Shown in pieces: positions 19,462 to 20,810 of a stretch of 20,810 bases of DNA. Positions within the stretch are counted from its first letter, which is position 1. Each line of letters begins with the position of its first letter. The stretch is from Verrucomicrobiaceae bacterium (GTDB lineage: Bacteria; Verrucomicrobiota; Verrucomicrobiia; Verrucomicrobiales; Verrucomicrobiaceae), in the NCBI GenBank assembly GCA_016713035.1, contig JADJPW010000013.1, positions 1-20,810 of the forward strand, written 5' to 3'. A program made the translations under genes and the position numbers. The notes beneath the pieces are model-generated. The model was given only the letters and a program-made list of their open reading frames with translations, was not told where the DNA came from and searched no databases.

Positions 19462-19977
19462 ATGAAACCACTCCTCGCCCTCCTCTGCATGCTCTTTGCC
19501 ACACCTGCATGGGCAGATCTGTCCACCCATGTCTTCTTCAAGCACTTCATCGGCACCTGGAAGGCTGCCGGTGAGCTGAAGGGCGAAAACGGCAACATCG
19601 TCACCATCACCGAAGAATGGACAGGCAAGGCCGATGGCGACACAGGCTTCCTCATCGAGGGCACTCGCGTGCTCAATGGCAACAAAGAGCCCTTCAAGTG
19701 GACCATCACGCATCAAGCCGGTGCCGGGAACTTCGAAGCAGTCCTCACCGGCGTGGACGCTGCACAGACGATCCGTTTTGAGGGCAATGTCTCCGAGGTG
19801 GACCTCACGCTGGAGCTCAAATCCATCACCGGCAATGGCAGCAGCAGCATCACCGTGCTGGATCGCTTTCAAGGCGAAGCCAAAGACACCATCGAAAGCA
19901 AAGTGACCTTCACCGGCGACGCCGGCCAGACCACCCTAGAAGGCACCATCAAACACGAAAAACAAAAAGCACCGTGA
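19462..19977 (+). CDS. Small secreted protein of unknown function
   Basis: A 171-residue protein with a signal peptide MKPLLALLCMLFATPAWA, probably cut before DLSTHV. The mature part is rich in beta-strand-like sequence (FIGTWKAAGELKGENGN, ITEEWTGKADGDTGF, FKWTITHQAGAGNFEAVLTG). FxGTWxxxGE followed by alternating strands resembles lipocalin/DUF1579-like barrels, but I cannot assign a family with confidence. It ends IKHEKQKAP. The stop overlaps the GTG start of the next gene by four bases (GTGA), suggesting translational coupling. Divergent from the sulfatase gene with a 128-base shared upstream region. Confidence 0.8.
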   Translation: MKPLLALLCMLFATPAWADLSTHVFFKHFIGTWKAAGELKGENGNIVTITEEWTGKADGDTGFLIEGTRVLNGNKEPFKWTITHQAGAGNFEAVLTGVDAAQTIRFEGNVSEVDLTLELKSITGNGSSSITVLDRFQGEAKDTIESKVTFTGDAGQTTLEGTIKHEKQKAP

Positions 19978-20810
19978 CTAGCTACTGGCAGCTCGTGAAG
20001 CGCATCTGGCATGCACCGGGGAATCGCGGCAAGCGACTCTGGGTGCTACTGCGCAGCATCCTGTGGCTAGTGAACAAAAAAACGCTGCGCAGACCATGGA
20101 CCCTGCGTGTCTATGACCAGCTAAAATTACGCTGCTATCCAGACAGCATCATCGCACTGCATGTCGTGCAGCGCGGCGAGTATCACGACTGGGACACCGC
20201 GAAGTTCATCACCAGCTACCTCCGTGAAGGAGACACCTTCGTCGATGTAGGGGCAAATATCGGCCTCTACACCCTCCCAGCGGCAAAAAAGGCCCGCGTA
20301 CTCGCCGTGGAGCCCAGCGCAAAGAACCGCAGTCGGCTGGAGGAGAATCTGCGCCTCAATGGCCTCCACCTCCTCCCCAGCGTGCAGATCGAGGCCTCCG
20401 CACTCGGCGAAAAAGCCGGTGAAATGGCCTTCTGCGATGCCGATGCCCTCGCCCATGTCGAATTGGCCGGAAACGGCCCCAAAGTGCCCGTGAAGCCACT
20501 GGATGCGATTTTGCCGCCAGGAGAAATTTCACTGCTGAAGGTCGATGTGGAGGGTTTTGAGCTCGCCGTCTTCCAAGGAGCCAAAAACGCGATGCAGGCC
20601 GCCAGACTGCCCGTGATCCTCTTTGAGATGAATCACTCCTACGAGCGCTATGGCGTCACAGAGGCAGAGATTTTCGGCTTTTTGCGTGCACACGGCTATC
20701 AGATCGCCCGCTACGAGCACGATGCCCGCCACCTCGTCACCCACGAGCTGGAGGGCGATGTCGTCGCCTTCACCGAGCGCGGTGCCGCCCTCATCCGCGA
20801 GCGCTTGCCT
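19974..20810 (+). CDS. FkbM-family methyltransferase, C-terminus beyond the window
   Basis: The frame is open from GTG at 19974 to the window end (279 codons, no stop). SAM-binding motif I is DTFVDVGANIGLYTLPAA (about 84-101), followed by VLAVEPSAKNRSRLEENL with the acidic residue that holds the ribose. PVKPLDAILPPGEISLLKVDVEGFE is the FkbM-type core (LDxxL...KIDVEGxE). LFEMNHSYERYGVTEAEI lies near the end, and most family members finish soon after, so little is missing. FkbM enzymes usually O-methylate sugars or polyketides; the substrate is unknown. A basic, Trp-rich N-terminal region (about 70 residues, RIWHAPGNRGKRLWVLLRSI) precedes the domain. GTG is preferred because of the GTGA overlap with the upstream gene. 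Confidence 0.88.
   Translation, partial: MTSYWQLVKRIWHAPGNRGKRLWVLLRSILWLVNKKTLRRPWTLRVYDQLKLRCYPDSIIALHVVQRGEYHDWDTAKFITSYLREGDTFVDVGANIGLYTLPAAKKARVLAVEPSAKNRSRLEENLRLNGLHLLPSVQIEASALGEKAGEMAFCDADALAHVELAGNGPKVPVKPLDAILPPGEISLLKVDVEGFELAVFQGAKNAMQAARLPVILFEMNHSYERYGVTEAEIFGFLRAHGYQIARYEHDARHLVTHELEGDVVAFTERGAALIRERLP

Overview
The window looks like a draft-quality chromosomal piece from a heterotrophic, Gram-negative-type bacterium, most plausibly Verrucomicrobiota (Verrucomicrobiaceae/Prosthecobacter-like). This is inference from gene content: three secreted formylglycine-type sulfatases, two exported PQQ-like propeller proteins, a REP-associated tyrosine transposase (RAYT), complex I subunits, an Mpl muropeptide ligase, few visible Shine-Dalgarno motifs and high GC. 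No rRNA, tRNA or CRISPR was seen.

Layout. 1-2352: two adjacent radical SAM/SPASM genes of the NirJ/AhbC/AhbD type (siroheme-derived heme synthesis is the best guess), both broken by many indels; 2085-2290 is a GC homopolymer-rich stretch where the SPASM domain of the second gene seems corrupted. 2329-3469 (-): exported beta-propeller protein whose signal peptide lies in another frame. 3627-5647 (+): mpl and thiE, joined by a TGATG junction. 5786-6823 (+): RAYT transposase. 6881-10065 (+): two secreted sulfatases, the second with a one-base frameshift, closed by a strong terminator at 10133-10160. 10230-15037 (-): chaperone cluster in transcription order dnaK, small lipoprotein, groES, groEL. 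15038-15396: divergent regulatory region with a striking array of TGGCAC/GTGCCA motifs. 15397-16524 (+): nuoB, nuoC. 16696-17956 (+): a second exported propeller protein, frameshifted, with a terminator at 17987-18013. 18026-19333 (-): third sulfatase. 19462-20810 (+): a small secreted protein overlapping an FkbM-type methyltransferase that runs off the window.

How the genes fit together. The sulfatases and propeller proteins are exported and fit a polysaccharide-degrading lifestyle; all three sulfatases end in lysine-rich tails. dnaK and groESL, usually separate heat-shock units, lie in one collinear block with a lipoprotein inserted. The most interesting non-coding signals are the motif array before dnaK, a run of three hairpins (REP-like) between dnaK and the lipoprotein signal peptide, and an in-frame amber codon that cuts the conserved Gly-Met tail off GroEL.

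Caution: single-base indels in G/C runs at about 3410 and 17181, an indel at about 9024, and the heavily scrambled first 2.3 kb suggest that assembly error explains much of the apparent gene decay.
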